Assembly (NCBI RefSeq): GCF_900104515.1
Contig: NZ_FNJL01000007.1
Location: 62,001 to 126,000, forward strand
Source of the DNA: Paracidovorax cattleyae
GTDB lineage: Bacteria; Pseudomonadota; Gammaproteobacteria; Burkholderiales; Burkholderiaceae_C
Direction of reading: 5' to 3'
DNA: 64,000 nt
The notes beneath the pieces are model-generated. The model was not told where the DNA came from. It did not search any database and worked only from the letters and a program-made list of their open reading frames with translations. Position numbers and translations under genes: made by a program. Shown piece after piece: positions 10,992-21,288 of the stretch (its first letter is position 1; each line of letters opens with the position of its first letter).

Positions 10992-11064
10992 GCGGCATCC
11001 AGCGGGATGCCGCGGCCGGGTGAAACACCCTGGCCATGCCCCGGAAGCACTCGCGTGCTCCCGG
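10992..11064 (-). promoter_or_regulatory. Structured leader between infC and rpmI
   Basis: Two stable stem-loops lie in the 180-base infC-rpmI spacer: a hairpin with arms of 9-10 pairs at 11041-11064 (CCGGGAGCAC, GCGA, GTGCTTCCGG on the minus strand) and a perfect 9-bp hairpin at 10992-11013 (GCGGCATCC arms). Neither is followed by a T run, so they are not simple terminators. In other bacteria the equivalent leader binds L20 for feedback control; that role here is only an inference from position. Confidence 0.4.
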
Positions 11065-11092
11065 GAACATTCCTTCAAAACAGGCCCACCGA

Positions 11093-11683
11093 TCAGGTGG
11101 ACGCTGCGGCCCCTTCCGCTGCCGGCTTGGCGGCAGGCTTGCGCTTGCCGGGGGCGATCATCATGATCATCTGCCGCCCTTCGAGCTTCGGGAACTGCTC
11201 GATCAGGATGGTGTCGCCCAGATCGTCGCGGATGCGGTTGAGCAGGGCCAGACCGATTTCCTGGTGGGTGATTTCCCGACCGCGGAAACGCAGCGTGATC
11301 TTGCACTTGTCGCCTTCGGCGAGGAAGCGGCGGATGTTGCGCAGCTTGATGTTGTAGTCGCCATCGTCCGTGCCCGGACGGAATTTGACTTCCTTGATTT
11401 CGATGACCGTCTGCTTGGCCTTGGCCTCGGCCGCGCGCTTCTGCTCTTGGTACTTGAACTTTCCATAGTCCACAAGGCGGCACACGGGAGGGTTGGCAGT
11501 AGCGGCAATCTCCACCAGGTCCACATCCAGCTCGCCCGCCATGCGGAGGGCTTCCATGAGGCTGACCACCCCGAGCGGCTCATTCTCCGGCCCGGAGAGG
11601 CGTACCTCGGGAGCCATGATTTCACGGTTCAGGCGGTGCTTGCGCTCCTCGCGCTGGCGACGGTCACGAAATTCAGTAGCGAT
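11093..11683 (-). CDS. infC: Translation initiation factor IF-3 (probable ATC start)
   Basis: IF-3 of 196 residues if it starts at the ATC at 11683-11681: (M)[28 protein letters not shown], then the N-domain, linker helix and C-domain ([39 protein letters not shown]). IF-3 binds the 30S subunit and rejects wrong start codons and initiator tRNAs. The first ATG (11617) would remove most of the conserved basic N-terminus. The ATC has AAGGA eight bases upstream. infC genes typically use AUU or another rare start, allowing IF-3 to repress itself; ATC fits that logic. Confidence 0.93.
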   Translation of the reverse strand: MATEFRDRRQREERKHRLNREIMAPEVRLSGPENEPLGVVSLMEALRMAGELDVDLVEIAATANPPVCRLVDYGKFKYQEQKRAAEAKAKQTVIEIKEVKFRPGTDDGDYNIKLRNIRRFLAEGDKCKITLRFRGREITHQEIGLALLNRIRDDLGDTILIEQFPKLEGRQMIMMIAPGKRKPAAKPAAEGAAAST

Positions 11684-11770
11684 GGCTGTATTCCTTCAAT
11701 CAACAAGCCACGAAAAATGTGGCGATACACCGCAGCACGGCGGGATCTCTGCGGCGTACCCGACAATCCA

Positions 11771-13690
<1,920 letters not shown>

Positions 13691-13740
13691 GTGCTGGAGC
13701 CTTGGTTCGACGGGAGGATGGCGCGAGAAAAGAGAAGGCG

Positions 13741-13767
13741 AAAAAAAACGCGGAACGATGTCCGCGC
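13741..13767 (-). terminator. Attenuator terminator of thrS
   Basis: On the minus strand CGCGGA (13766-13761), loop CATCGT, TCCGCG (13754-13749), then eight T (13748-13741): a textbook intrinsic terminator located 50 bases before the thrS ATG. Its 5' arm GCGCGGAC (13767-13760) can instead pair with GTTCGCGC (13812-13805), the competing antiterminator; that arm in turn can pair with CGCGAAC (13854-13848) inside the leader peptide. Confidence 0.82.
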
Positions 13768-13819
13768 TTTTTCGGGGGTGCAGGCAACAGTGAGTGACGT
13801 GCAGGCGCGAACATGCAGC

Positions 13820-13870
13820 CTAGCGGCTGCTGGAGGAGGTCTCCGTAGTTCGCGGTGTCATAACCGTCAT
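13820..13870 (-). CDS. Threonine-rich leader peptide of thrS
   Basis: A 16-codon reading frame, MTVMTPRTTETSSSSR, ending in TAG, just after a purine-rich GAGAAAGG. Five of the 16 codons are threonine (ACG, ACA, ACT, ACG, ACC), two of them adjacent, and they overlap the first arm of a hairpin (CGCGAAC, 13854-13848). A ribosome stalled here for lack of Thr-tRNA would cover that arm, free GTTCGCGC (13812-13805) to pair with the terminator's 5' arm, and let thrS be transcribed. The stop codon falls in a small GCAGCC/GGCTGC hairpin (13815-13830). This is the logic of amino-acid attenuators. Function is inferred from sequence alone. Confidence 0.75.
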   Translation of the reverse strand: MTVMTPRTTETSSSSR

Positions 13871-13904
13871 GCCTTTCTCGCCCTTGCAAATGGTTGATGC
13901 AGGC

Positions 13905-13910
13905 ATTCTA
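13905..13910 (-). promoter_or_regulatory. Probable -10 of the thrS leader promoter
   Basis: TAGAAT on the minus strand at 13910-13905, one base off the sigma70 consensus, with TTGCGG 19 bases upstream as a weak -35. It would start RNA near 13898, about 28 bases before the leader peptide ATG, leaving only a 50-base gap to the aceA stop. Confidence 0.5.
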
Positions 13911-13956
13911 ACCCGTGCCCGCAGGCAGGCCGCAAGGGCCCGCCCGCGGCAGCTGG

Positions 13957-15276
13957 TCAATGGAACTGCTCTTCTTCGGTGGAGCCGGTCAGCGCGGTCA
14001 CGCTGGACTTTCCGCCCTGGATCACGGTGGTCACCTCGTCGAAGTAGCCCGTGCCCACCTCCTGCTGGTGCGACACGAAGGTGTAGCCGCGCTCGCGGGC
14101 CGCGAATTCGGGCTCCTGCACCTTTTCCACATAGGCGGACATGCCGCGCTTCACGTAGTCCTGCGCCAGATCGAACATGTTGAACCACATGCTGTGGATG
14201 CCGGCCAGCGTGATGAACTGGTACTTGTAGCCCATGGCGCCCAGTTCGCGCTGGAACTTGGCGATGGTCGCGTCGTCGAGGTTCTTCTTCCAGTTGAACG
14301 ACGGCGAGCAGTTGTATGCGAGCAGCTTGCCGGGGTGCCTGGCGTGCACGGCCTCGGCGAACTTGCGGGCAAATTCCAGGTCCGGCGTGCCGGTTTCACA
14401 CCAGACGAGGTCGGCATAGTCTGCATAGGCCACTGCGCGGCTGATGGCCTGGTCGATGCCCTTGCGGGTCTTGTAGAAGCCTTCGGCCGTGCGCTCACCC
14501 GTCAGGAAGGGCTTGTCGTTCTCGTCGTAGTCGCTGGTGATGAGGTCAGCGGCTTCGGCATCGGTCCGGGCAATGACCAGGGTGGGCACGCCGTACACGT
14601 CGGCGGCCATGCGCGCAGCGATGAGCTTCTGCACCGCCTCTTGCGTGGGCACCAGCACCTTGCCGCCCATGTGGCCGCACTTCTTGACCGAAGCGAGCTG
14701 GTCTTCGAAGTGCACGCCGGCGGCACCTGCACGGATCATGGCCTTCATCAGCTCATAGGCGTTCAGCACGCCGCCGAAGCCGGCCTCGGCATCGGCCACG
14801 ATCGGGGCGTGGTAGTCGATGAAGCCCGCATCTCCGGGATTCACGCCCTTGGCCCACTGGATCTCGTCGGCCCGGGTGAAGCTGTTGTTGATGCGCTCCA
14901 CGACCTTGGGCACGGAATCCACGGGGTACAGGGACTGGTCGGGATACATCGCGGCGTACTCGTTGTTGTCGGCCGCCACCTGCCAGCCGGACAGGTAGAT
15001 CGCCTTGATGCCGGCCTTGACCTGCTGCATGGCCTGGCCGCCGGTCAGCGCGCCGAGGCAGTTCACATAGGGCTCGTTGTGGACGAGGTTCCAGAGCTTT
15101 TCCGCGCCGCGGCGCGCCAGCGTGTGCTCGACCTGGAAGGAGCCGCGGAGCCGCACGACATCGGCGGCGCTGTAGCCGCGCTTGATCCCCTTCCAGCGGG
15201 GGTTCTGGGCCCAGTCTTTTTCCAGGGCGGCGATTTGCTGTTCACGGCTCAGTTGCTCATTGAAGGTTTGGGGCAT
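13957..15276 (-). CDS. aceA: Isocitrate lyase
   Basis: A 439-residue isocitrate lyase. The catalytic loop KKCGHMGGK (active-site Cys), the metal-binding VARTD-like [19 protein letters not shown] and the substrate loop YNCSPSFNW are all present. It splits isocitrate into glyoxylate and succinate, the first step of the glyoxylate bypass needed for growth on acetate and fatty acids; this fits the large beta-oxidation block nearby. Two ATGs lie two codons apart; GGAG six bases before the second (15276) favours it. No malate synthase is in the window. The gene appears monocistronic and has two palindromic operator-like sites upstream. Confidence 0.96.
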   Translation of the reverse strand: MPQTFNEQLSREQQIAALEKDWAQNPRWKGIKRGYSAADVVRLRGSFQVEHTLARRGAEKLWNLVHNEPYVNCLGALTGGQAMQQVKAGIKAIYLSGWQVAADNNEYAAMYPDQSLYPVDSVPKVVERINNSFTRADEIQWAKGVNPGDAGFIDYHAPIVADAEAGFGGVLNAYELMKAMIRAGAAGVHFEDQLASVKKCGHMGGKVLVPTQEAVQKLIAARMAADVYGVPTLVIARTDAEAADLITSDYDENDKPFLTGERTAEGFYKTRKGIDQAISRAVAYADYADLVWCETGTPDLEFARKFAEAVHARHPGKLLAYNCSPSFNWKKNLDDATIAKFQRELGAMGYKYQFITLAGIHSMWFNMFDLAQDYVKRGMSAYVEKVQEPEFAARERGYTFVSHQQEVGTGYFDEVTTVIQGGKSSVTALTGSTEEEQFH

Positions 15277-15340
15277 GGTCATCTCCAGGAAGTGGGGTGA
15301 AAACGCAAATGGCGGTGTGTGCCGTCCTTGGAGACAACTT

Positions 15341-15390
15341 TAGGTCTTGTAGAAGACCTACGCAAGCTCTTATGTCTTATATAAGACATA
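15341..15390. promoter_or_regulatory. Two similar palindromic operators upstream of aceA
   Basis: Site 1, 15341-15360: TAGGTCTTGTAGAAGACCTA, 8-bp arms around GTAG. Site 2, 15371-15390: TATGTCTTATATAAGACATA, a perfect 20-bp palindrome. Both share GTCTTRTAKAAGAC and their centres are exactly 30 bp apart, that is about three helical turns, so two dimers would sit on the same face. They lie 65-114 bases upstream of the aceA ATG in AT-rich DNA unlike the surroundings. The form suits a dimeric repressor such as a GntR-family protein; which regulator binds is not shown here. Confidence 0.7.
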
Positions 15391-15527
15391 AAATTTTACC
15401 TTGAAAATCAATGACTTATCAGATAAGTTTCGCATCAAGAAATGCATTTTCTCGTATTGAGAAATTATGCGGCACCGCAGCATTTCGACTTTTCACAATG
15501 CGGCATGGGCATTTCACGGGCGAAATT

Positions 15528-15956
15528 TCAGCGCGCAGCCATCCAGTCGCCGTGCAGAAGCCGCGGCGCGCCGCGCAGAAAAGCCGGCGAAATCTCGTAC
15601 ACCAGGCAGGTCAGCTGTGCCCCGCCCTCCTTCAGGCGCACCACCACGTCCCGCTTGACGTATTCGCCGGACGGATCCGGCCAGACTTCCTCGATCCGGT
15701 CCAGGCAGCGCTCCAGGGCGGGGGTGATCGCATAGACCTCGCCCAGCACGGGCACGCGCCCGTCCCCTTCCGATGCGGGGCCGGTCAGCGCGATACCCGG
15801 GTAGGCGCCGAGGTCGTAGAGAACGCCGGGAACCGCCGCAGTGCCGACGGGGACGGGTGGCGGATCGAGCCGGGTGATGTCGTTGCTCCCTCCGCGGCGC
15901 AGGGTGCCATAGACGAACACGTGGCGCGCGGAATCGGCGTGCGGCGGCTGAGGCAT
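15528..15956 (-). CDS. Gamma-glutamylcyclotransferase-like (AIG2/GGCT fold) protein
   Basis: A 142-residue protein with the family's opening strand and loop VFVYGTLRRGGSND (residues 13-26), a central LGEVYAITPALERCLDRIEEV helix where the Glu serves as the usual general acid/base, and a C-terminal VYE strand. Members cyclise gamma-glutamyl groups to 5-oxoproline or act on related gamma-glutamyl compounds. The substrate cannot be read from sequence. It stands alone, upstream of and codirectional with aceA but separated by the 250-base regulatory region. Confidence 0.8.
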   Translation of the reverse strand: MPQPPHADSARHVFVYGTLRRGGSNDITRLDPPPVPVGTAAVPGVLYDLGAYPGIALTGPASEGDGRVPVLGEVYAITPALERCLDRIEEVWPDPSGEYVKRDVVVRLKEGGAQLTCLVYEISPAFLRGAPRLLHGDWMAAR

Positions 15957-16019
15957 GATGCGTGGTCCTAGAAATCAGCGTCGGCCCTGCAGTCTATCGA
16001 TCCGGGCCGCGATCGCCGC

Positions 16020-16979
16020 ATGCCCAGCCGCCCAGTCGCCTACTTTTGCCTTGCCCTCAGCATGACCCTGGTGGGCAGTTACGTCGCACTCTCCAAGCCC
16101 TTGTCCCAGGCGCTGCCGATTTTCCTGCTGGCATGGATGCGGTTCGGGATCGGTGGCCTGGGCATGGTGTCATGGCTGCGCAAGCCGGCCAACGAGCCTC
16201 CCATGTCCCCGCAGGTGCGCCGCCTGCTGTTCCTGGAATCGTTCCTGGGCAATTTCCTGTTCACACTGTGCATGATTTCCGGCGTCGGGCTGACCAGCGC
16301 GGTCACCGCGGGGGTCACCATGGCAGGCATTCCGGCGGCGGTGGCGGTGATGAGCTGGTTCTTCCTGAAGGAACGGGTGCCGCGCCGCACCTGGGCCGCC
16401 GTGGCCCTCGCCGTGCTGGGCATCGCGCTGTTTTCCCTGGCCCAGCCGGGGGGTGGTGCGCATGCGGAGACCGCCGCGCAGGGCGGCGGCCCACCCCGCC
16501 ACCTCGCCTGGCTCGGGCAGTTGCTGTTGATCGGCGCCGTGATCTGCGAGGCCGCCTACTCGGTGATCGGCAAGAAGCTCACGGGCACGCTGGGCCCGCG
16601 CCGCATCACGGCGCTGATCAATCTGTGGGGATTCCTGCTCGCTACGCCGATGGGGCTGTATGCGGCGCTGCAGTTCGATTTCTCGTCGCTGAGGCCCGGT
16701 ATGTGGCTGCTGCTGGTGTTCTATGCGCTGGCCGCCAGCGTGTGGACCGTCTGGCTGTGGATGACCGGCCTGAAGGTCGTGCCCGCCGCGCAGGGAGGTG
16801 TCTTCACCGTGATGCTGCCCGTGAGCGCTGCGCTGGTCGGCGTGGTGGTGCTGGGCGAACGGTTCACTCCGCTGCAACTCGTGGCTTTCGGGATCGCGGT
16901 GGCGAGTGTGGTGCTGGCCACCCTGCCCGGACACCGCAGGTTGCCGGCGGCCGGAGGGCAGGCGCCACCGCAGGCATGA
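16020..16979 (+). CDS. EamA/DMT-superfamily exporter
   Basis: A 319-residue membrane protein with ten predicted helices arranged as two EamA repeats (about 8-150 and 165-300). ALSMTLVGSYVALSKPLSQALPIFLLAWMRF and the second-repeat PVSAALVGVVVLGERFTPLQLVAFGIAVASVVLATL are typical. DMT proteins of this type usually export amino acids or metabolites across the inner membrane. It converges on an Lrp-type regulator gene, suggesting amino-acid-linked control, though the regulator reads toward it from the other side. Confidence 0.85.
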   Translation: MPSRPVAYFCLALSMTLVGSYVALSKPLSQALPIFLLAWMRFGIGGLGMVSWLRKPANEPPMSPQVRRLLFLESFLGNFLFTLCMISGVGLTSAVTAGVTMAGIPAAVAVMSWFFLKERVPRRTWAAVALAVLGIALFSLAQPGGGAHAETAAQGGGPPRHLAWLGQLLLIGAVICEAAYSVIGKKLTGTLGPRRITALINLWGFLLATPMGLYAALQFDFSSLRPGMWLLLVFYALAASVWTVWLWMTGLKVVPAAQGGVFTVMLPVSAALVGVVVLGERFTPLQLVAFGIAVASVVLATLPGHRRLPAAGGQAPPQA

Positions 16980-17001
16980 ATTCGGGCCCGGCGGTGCGGG
17001 T

Positions 17002-17493
17002 TCAGCGGCCGGTGACCTTGCGGATGGGCGGCTTGATGCTGTCGCGCCGGGCAGGCAGGACCGGCGCATTCTCGCGCGGTGCGTTGAGCACGATGCAGGT
17101 GGAGGTTTCTGCCAGCAGGCAGAACGCGGTCACGACGGCGTCGAGATGGCTGACATCGATGACCGCGATCTCCAGGATCCAGCTGTCGTCGCCCGTGACG
17201 TTGTAGGCATTGACCACTTCGGGTGTCTGCTCGATGAGCCGCACGACACGCGCGTATTCCGCGCGCCCCACGCGGATGATGGCGCGGATGCCGTAGCCCA
17301 GGGCGGCATAGTCCACCCTGGCGCCATAGCCCCGGATGATGCCGGCAGCCTCGAGCTTGCGCACCCGCTCGGTGACGGCAGGCTGGCTGAGGTGGACCTG
17401 CCGCCCCAGTTCGGCCATGGTGATGCGGCCGTCCTGCTGCAGGGCCGCGAGAATGCGCGCGTCGTAGCCGTCGATATCGGTCTTTTCGGTCAT
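17002..17493 (-). CDS. Lrp/AsnC-family transcriptional regulator
   Basis: A 163-residue Lrp-type protein: N-terminal helix-turn-helix (DGYDARILAALQQDGRITMAELGRQVHLSQPAVTERVRKLEAAGIIRGYGARVD, residues 8-62) and a C-terminal RAM effector-binding domain (66-150). Such proteins form octamers that respond to an amino acid. It is divergent from the EamA exporter at 17587 with 93 bases between the starts, the usual layout for an Lrp-type regulator and the exporter it controls. A basic C-terminal tail (RRDSIKPPIRKVTGR) extends beyond the RAM domain. Confidence 0.9.
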   Translation of the reverse strand: MTEKTDIDGYDARILAALQQDGRITMAELGRQVHLSQPAVTERVRKLEAAGIIRGYGARVDYAALGYGIRAIIRVGRAEYARVVRLIEQTPEVVNAYNVTGDDSWILEIAVIDVSHLDAVVTAFCLLAETSTCIVLNAPRENAPVLPARRDSIKPPIRKVTGR

Positions 17494-17586
17494 CCAGGCA
17501 TTTGGCCATGAAAATGCTGGAGAAGCAGCCTATCAACCTTGGAATTACCCTGTCGTCCGGATGGTGGCCTTCATAGGATATGGGGC

Positions 17587-18516
17587 ATGTCCACGACCTC
17601 CGCTCCATCCTTGTCCCCCCTGTCGCGCATGCCCGCGGGCATCGTGCTGGCCCTGCTGTGCTGCTATGTGGTCTGGGGTTCCACCTACCTGGCGATCCGC
17701 GTGGCGCTAAAGAGCTTCCCGCCGTTTTTCCAGATGGGTTCGCGGTTCCTGGCGGCGGGTGCGCTGCTGGCGACATTCATGGCATGGCGGGGCCGCAGGG
17801 CCGGGGTCACCGCCCTGCTCCCCACGGCGCGGCAATGGCGCAATGCTTTCATCGTGGGCACGCTGATGCTCGGGGCCGGAATGGGCCTCATCGCCACGGC
17901 CAGCATGCACGTGGGCTCCGGACTGATCGCTACGTGCGTTGCCTCCGTGCCGCTGATGGTCACCGGCTGGGGGCTGTTCTGGGGCCGCCGCCCCGGTGCA
18001 TGGGAACTGGCCGGAGTGTGCATCGGCGCGCTGGGCGTGGCACTGCTGATGCGCGGGGAAAGCTTTTCCGCGGCCCCGGCCAGCATCGTCTGCGCACTGG
18101 TGTCCACGGCCTGCTGGTCGCTCGGTTCGGTGCTCTCCACCACGCGCCTGCCGCTGGCGCCCGGGCCGATGGGGTTCGCCAGCGAGATGCTGTGCGGCGG
18201 GGCAGTGCTCATGGCGGTTTCCTGCGCCCTGGGCGAGCGCCCCGCCTGGCCCCCGGGCGCCGCAGCGCTCGCCGCGTGGGGGTATCTGGTGGTGTTCGGT
18301 TCCCTTGTCGCCTTCAGCGCCTATCTCCACCTGCTGGCCCATGCCAGCCCGGCGCTGGCTTCGAGCTATGCCTTCGTGAACCCCGCTGTGGCGCTGGCCC
18401 TGGGCAGCGCGGCGGCCGGCGAAGCGATTTCCGCCCGCGAGGGATGGGCCTGCGCGGTGATCCTGCTCGCCGTGGGCATGATCCTGCTGGGCCAGCGCCG
18501 TGCACGGAACCGGTAG
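17587..18516 (+). CDS. EamA/DMT-superfamily exporter, probable target of the divergent Lrp regulator
   Basis: A 309-residue ten-helix EamA protein beginning MSTTSAPSLSPLSRMPAGIV, with YVVWGSTYLAIRVALKSFPPFFQMGSRFL in repeat 1 and ASSYAFVNPAVALALGSAAAGEAI in repeat 2, close to YedA-type drug/metabolite exporters. The ATG at 17587 has AGGA nine bases upstream; an earlier in-frame ATG lacks a ribosome binding site. Divergent placement beside an Lrp/AsnC gene suggests that it exports an amino acid sensed by that regulator. The substrate is not determined. Confidence 0.88.
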   Translation: MSTTSAPSLSPLSRMPAGIVLALLCCYVVWGSTYLAIRVALKSFPPFFQMGSRFLAAGALLATFMAWRGRRAGVTALLPTARQWRNAFIVGTLMLGAGMGLIATASMHVGSGLIATCVASVPLMVTGWGLFWGRRPGAWELAGVCIGALGVALLMRGESFSAAPASIVCALVSTACWSLGSVLSTTRLPLAPGPMGFASEMLCGGAVLMAVSCALGERPAWPPGAAALAAWGYLVVFGSLVAFSAYLHLLAHASPALASSYAFVNPAVALALGSAAAGEAISAREGWACAVILLAVGMILLGQRRARNR

Positions 18517-18624
18517 CCAACGGGCAGACAGGCCGCCGAGCCGAAAGGACGTGCCACAGGCCTTGATTTTCCGCACCTCGAAACGCACGCGGCGTCGGAC
18601 GGCCGGGTCGCAACAACTGGAGGC

Positions 18625-18661
18625 AAAAAAACGCGTGCTTCCCTTGGAAAGGCGTTTTTTT
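18625..18661. terminator. Hairpin between the EamA gene and the SWIB gene
   Basis: AAAAAAACGC (18625-18634) can pair with GCGTTTTTTT (18652-18661), enclosing a 17-base loop that is partly self-complementary. A/T-rich outer arms on both sides make it a possible bidirectional terminator; the long loop makes it weaker than usual. Confidence 0.55.
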
Positions 18662-18741
18662 GCCATTAGCATTCGCCCAACCAGTAAACAGCAGGTTTTC
18701 GCTGGTCACCGCTATTTCACTCCCAACAAGGAAAAACCAAC

Positions 18742-19047
18742 ATGGCAACTGCAAAAAAAGCCCCGGCTGCCGACAAGGCCGCGGCGCCTGCCAAGAAGCG
18801 CACCCCCAATGCCGCCTTCATGAAGGCCCTGACGCCGAGCCCGGCGCTCGCGGCCGTGGTCGGCTCGGATCCGCTGCCCCGCACGGAGATCATCAGCAAG
18901 CTGTGGGTCTACATCAAGGCCAACAACCTGCAGGACGCCGCCAACAAGCGCATGATCAATGCCGACGCGAAGCTGAAGGAAGTGTTCGGCAAGCCGCAGG
19001 TCTCCATGTTCGAGATGGCCGGCCTGATCGGCAAGCACGTGAAGTGA
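18742..19047 (+). CDS. SWIB/MDM2-domain protein
   Basis: A 101-residue basic protein. Residues 1-25 are Ala/Lys-rich (MATAKKAPAADKAAAPAKKRTPNAAF), like histone-type tails, and residues 28-100 form a SWIB domain (LTPSPALAAVVGSDPLPRTEIISKLWVYIKANNLQDAANKRMINADAKLKEVFG and MFEMAGLIGKHVK). In eukaryotes the fold sits in chromatin-remodelling complexes; in bacteria such as Chlamydia and many betaproteobacteria it occurs as a small DNA-associated protein of unproven function. It is monocistronic, between two hairpin terminators. Confidence 0.92.
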   Translation: MATAKKAPAADKAAAPAKKRTPNAAFMKALTPSPALAAVVGSDPLPRTEIISKLWVYIKANNLQDAANKRMINADAKLKEVFGKPQVSMFEMAGLIGKHVK

Positions 19048-19102
19048 CGTGCAGCGGTCCCGCACGGGGCTGCAGGCGGCCGGCTTACGATCGCACTCCA
19101 TG

Positions 19103-19127
19103 AAAAAGCCGGCACTGCCGGCTTTTT
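19103..19127. terminator. Terminator after the SWIB gene
   Basis: Perfect 11-bp inverted repeat AAAAAGCCGGC / GCCGGCTTTTT with a 3-base loop, followed by CTTTG; 55 bases after the SWIB stop. Confidence 0.88.
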
Positions 19128-19193
19128 CTTTGCCTGAACGGCGGAGCACCCTTGCCGGCCGCGCAATGCCATCGTCTGGCGCCGGTCTTTATC

Positions 19194-19224
19194 GCGAATG
19201 ATTCGCGTCTGGCCTATCATTCGC
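19194..19224. promoter_or_regulatory. Inverted repeat upstream of the iron-type binding protein gene
   Basis: GCGAATGAT (19194-19202) and ATCATTCGC (19216-19224) are perfect 9-bp inverted arms with a 13-base spacer, 51 bases before the ATG at 19276. GATTCGC/GCGAATC-like ends also make a tighter imperfect palindrome at 19193-19207. It may be an operator for metal control, but it does not match the classic Fur box well. Confidence 0.4.
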
Positions 19225-19275
19225 GCTCTTCCGGGACCTTCGTCCACCCACCATCACGAGAGAGAGAACCACTGC

Positions 19276-20328
19276 ATGCGCACCCGCATCCTGAGCTTCA
19301 TCGCATCCGCCAGCCTGCTGTCCATCGCCGGCACGGCGTTCGCCCAGGAACAGGTCGTGAACCTGTACTCGGCACGCCACTACGCCACGGACGAGGCGCT
19401 CTACAGCGGGTTCACGCAGGCCACCGGCATCAAGATCAACCGCGTGGATGCGGATGACGCAGGGATCATGGCGCGCCTGAAGGCCGAAGGCTCCGCATCC
19501 CCGGCCGACGTGATCCTTCTGGTGGATGCGGCGCGCCTGTACCGCGGCGAGACGGACGGCCTCTTCCTGCCGATTAGGTCCAAGGCCCTGGAAGACGCCA
19601 TTCCCGCGAACCTGCGTGCACGTCCGGCAGCGGATGGCGGCATCGCCTGGTTCGGCCTGTCCACCCGCGCACGCGTCATCGTCTACAACAAGGCGAAGGT
19701 GAACAAGGACGACGTGGATACCTACGAAGAGCTGGGGGATCCGAAGAACAAGGGCAGGATCTGCATCCGCTCGGGCTCGCACCCCTACAACCTGAGCCTG
19801 TTCGGCGCTGTGACGGAGCACCTGGGCGAACAGAAGGCCGAAGCCTGGCTCAAGGGCGTGGTCGCCAACCTCGCGCGCCCCCCGAAGGGTGGCGATACCG
19901 ACCAGATCCGCGCCGTGGCGGCGGGCGAATGCGACATCGCCGTCACCAACAGCTACTACCTGGCCCGCATCATGCGGTCGGACAAGCCCGAGGACCAGGA
20001 CGTGGCCAGCAAGGTGGCGGTGGTGTTCCCCAACCAGCAGTCGTGGGGCACGCACATGAACATCGCGGGCGGCGCCGTGGCGCGGTATTCGAAGAACCAG
20101 GCCAACGCGGTCAAATTCCTCGAGTACCTGGCGAGCCCCACGGCCCAGAACTACTTCGCGAACGGCAACAACGAATGGCCTGCGACCAAGGGTGTGGTTT
20201 CGGAGAATCCCGCGCTGCGCGCCATGACCGGCGGCCAGCCGTTCAAGAGCGAAACGATCCCGATCAGCGCCGTGGGCGAGCACATGCCCAAGGTGCAGCA
20301 GATGCTGGACCGGGTGGGATTCAAGTAA
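19276..20328 (+). CDS. Fe(3+)-type ABC transporter periplasmic binding protein
   Basis: A 350-residue protein with a Sec signal peptide (MRTRILSFIASASLLSIAGTAFA, cleaved before QEQ) and the FbpA/FutA family body: VVNLYSARHYATDEALYSGFTQATGIKINRV, then a C-terminal half ending in the paired tyrosines of NSYYLARIM used by this family to bind ferric iron. It should capture Fe(3+) in the periplasm for an ABC importer. No fbpB or fbpC gene is next to it, so it is an orphan binding protein here. The ATG at 19276 with GAGAGAGAA upstream gives the signal peptide. A terminator follows. Confidence 0.9.
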   Translation: MRTRILSFIASASLLSIAGTAFAQEQVVNLYSARHYATDEALYSGFTQATGIKINRVDADDAGIMARLKAEGSASPADVILLVDAARLYRGETDGLFLPIRSKALEDAIPANLRARPAADGGIAWFGLSTRARVIVYNKAKVNKDDVDTYEELGDPKNKGRICIRSGSHPYNLSLFGAVTEHLGEQKAEAWLKGVVANLARPPKGGDTDQIRAVAAGECDIAVTNSYYLARIMRSDKPEDQDVASKVAVVFPNQQSWGTHMNIAGGAVARYSKNQANAVKFLEYLASPTAQNYFANGNNEWPATKGVVSENPALRAMTGGQPFKSETIPISAVGEHMPKVQQMLDRVGFK

Positions 20329-20346
20329 GCCACGCCTGCTCCGCCT

Positions 20347-20375
20347 TCTGCGAAAGCCCGGCACTGCCGGGCTTT
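20347..20375. terminator. Terminator after the binding-protein gene
   Basis: 13-bp perfect arms GCGAAAGCCCGGC / GCCGGGCTTTCGC around a 3-base loop, 18 bases after the stop codon. Confidence 0.75.
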
Positions 20376-20409
20376 CGCGCATATGGCGCGGCCGTTTCCT
20401 GATTCATAA

Positions 20410-20425
20410 TTGACGTTTACGTCAA
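20410..20425. promoter_or_regulatory. TTGACGT-type palindrome in front of the SDR gene
   Basis: TTGACGTTTACGTCAA: 7-bp arms with two central bases, followed by a further half site ACGTCAA (20425-20431 region). It lies 26 bases before the ATG and overlaps the place where the promoter must be. The shape resembles sites of the MerR-type regulator LiuR that controls branched-chain and fatty-acid degradation in proteobacteria; that assignment is from memory of the motif and is not proven. Confidence 0.5.
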
Positions 20426-20451
20426 CGTCAAACCACCAAGGAGACAGTTCC

Positions 20452-21210
<759 letters not shown>

Positions 21211-21288
21211 AGGGGTTGCGCGCCGCCTGGCCGCGGTACCCCGTTGCCCATGCTCCGGCCCCCGCCAGGGCACGACACGTTGCGGGTG

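Noticed and set aside
19194-19224. Classical Fur box upstream of the ferric-binding protein gene
   Set aside because: The repeat GCGAATGAT/ATCATTCGC has a 13-base spacer and does not fit the 19-bp GATAATGATAATCATTATC pattern; reported only as an inverted repeat.
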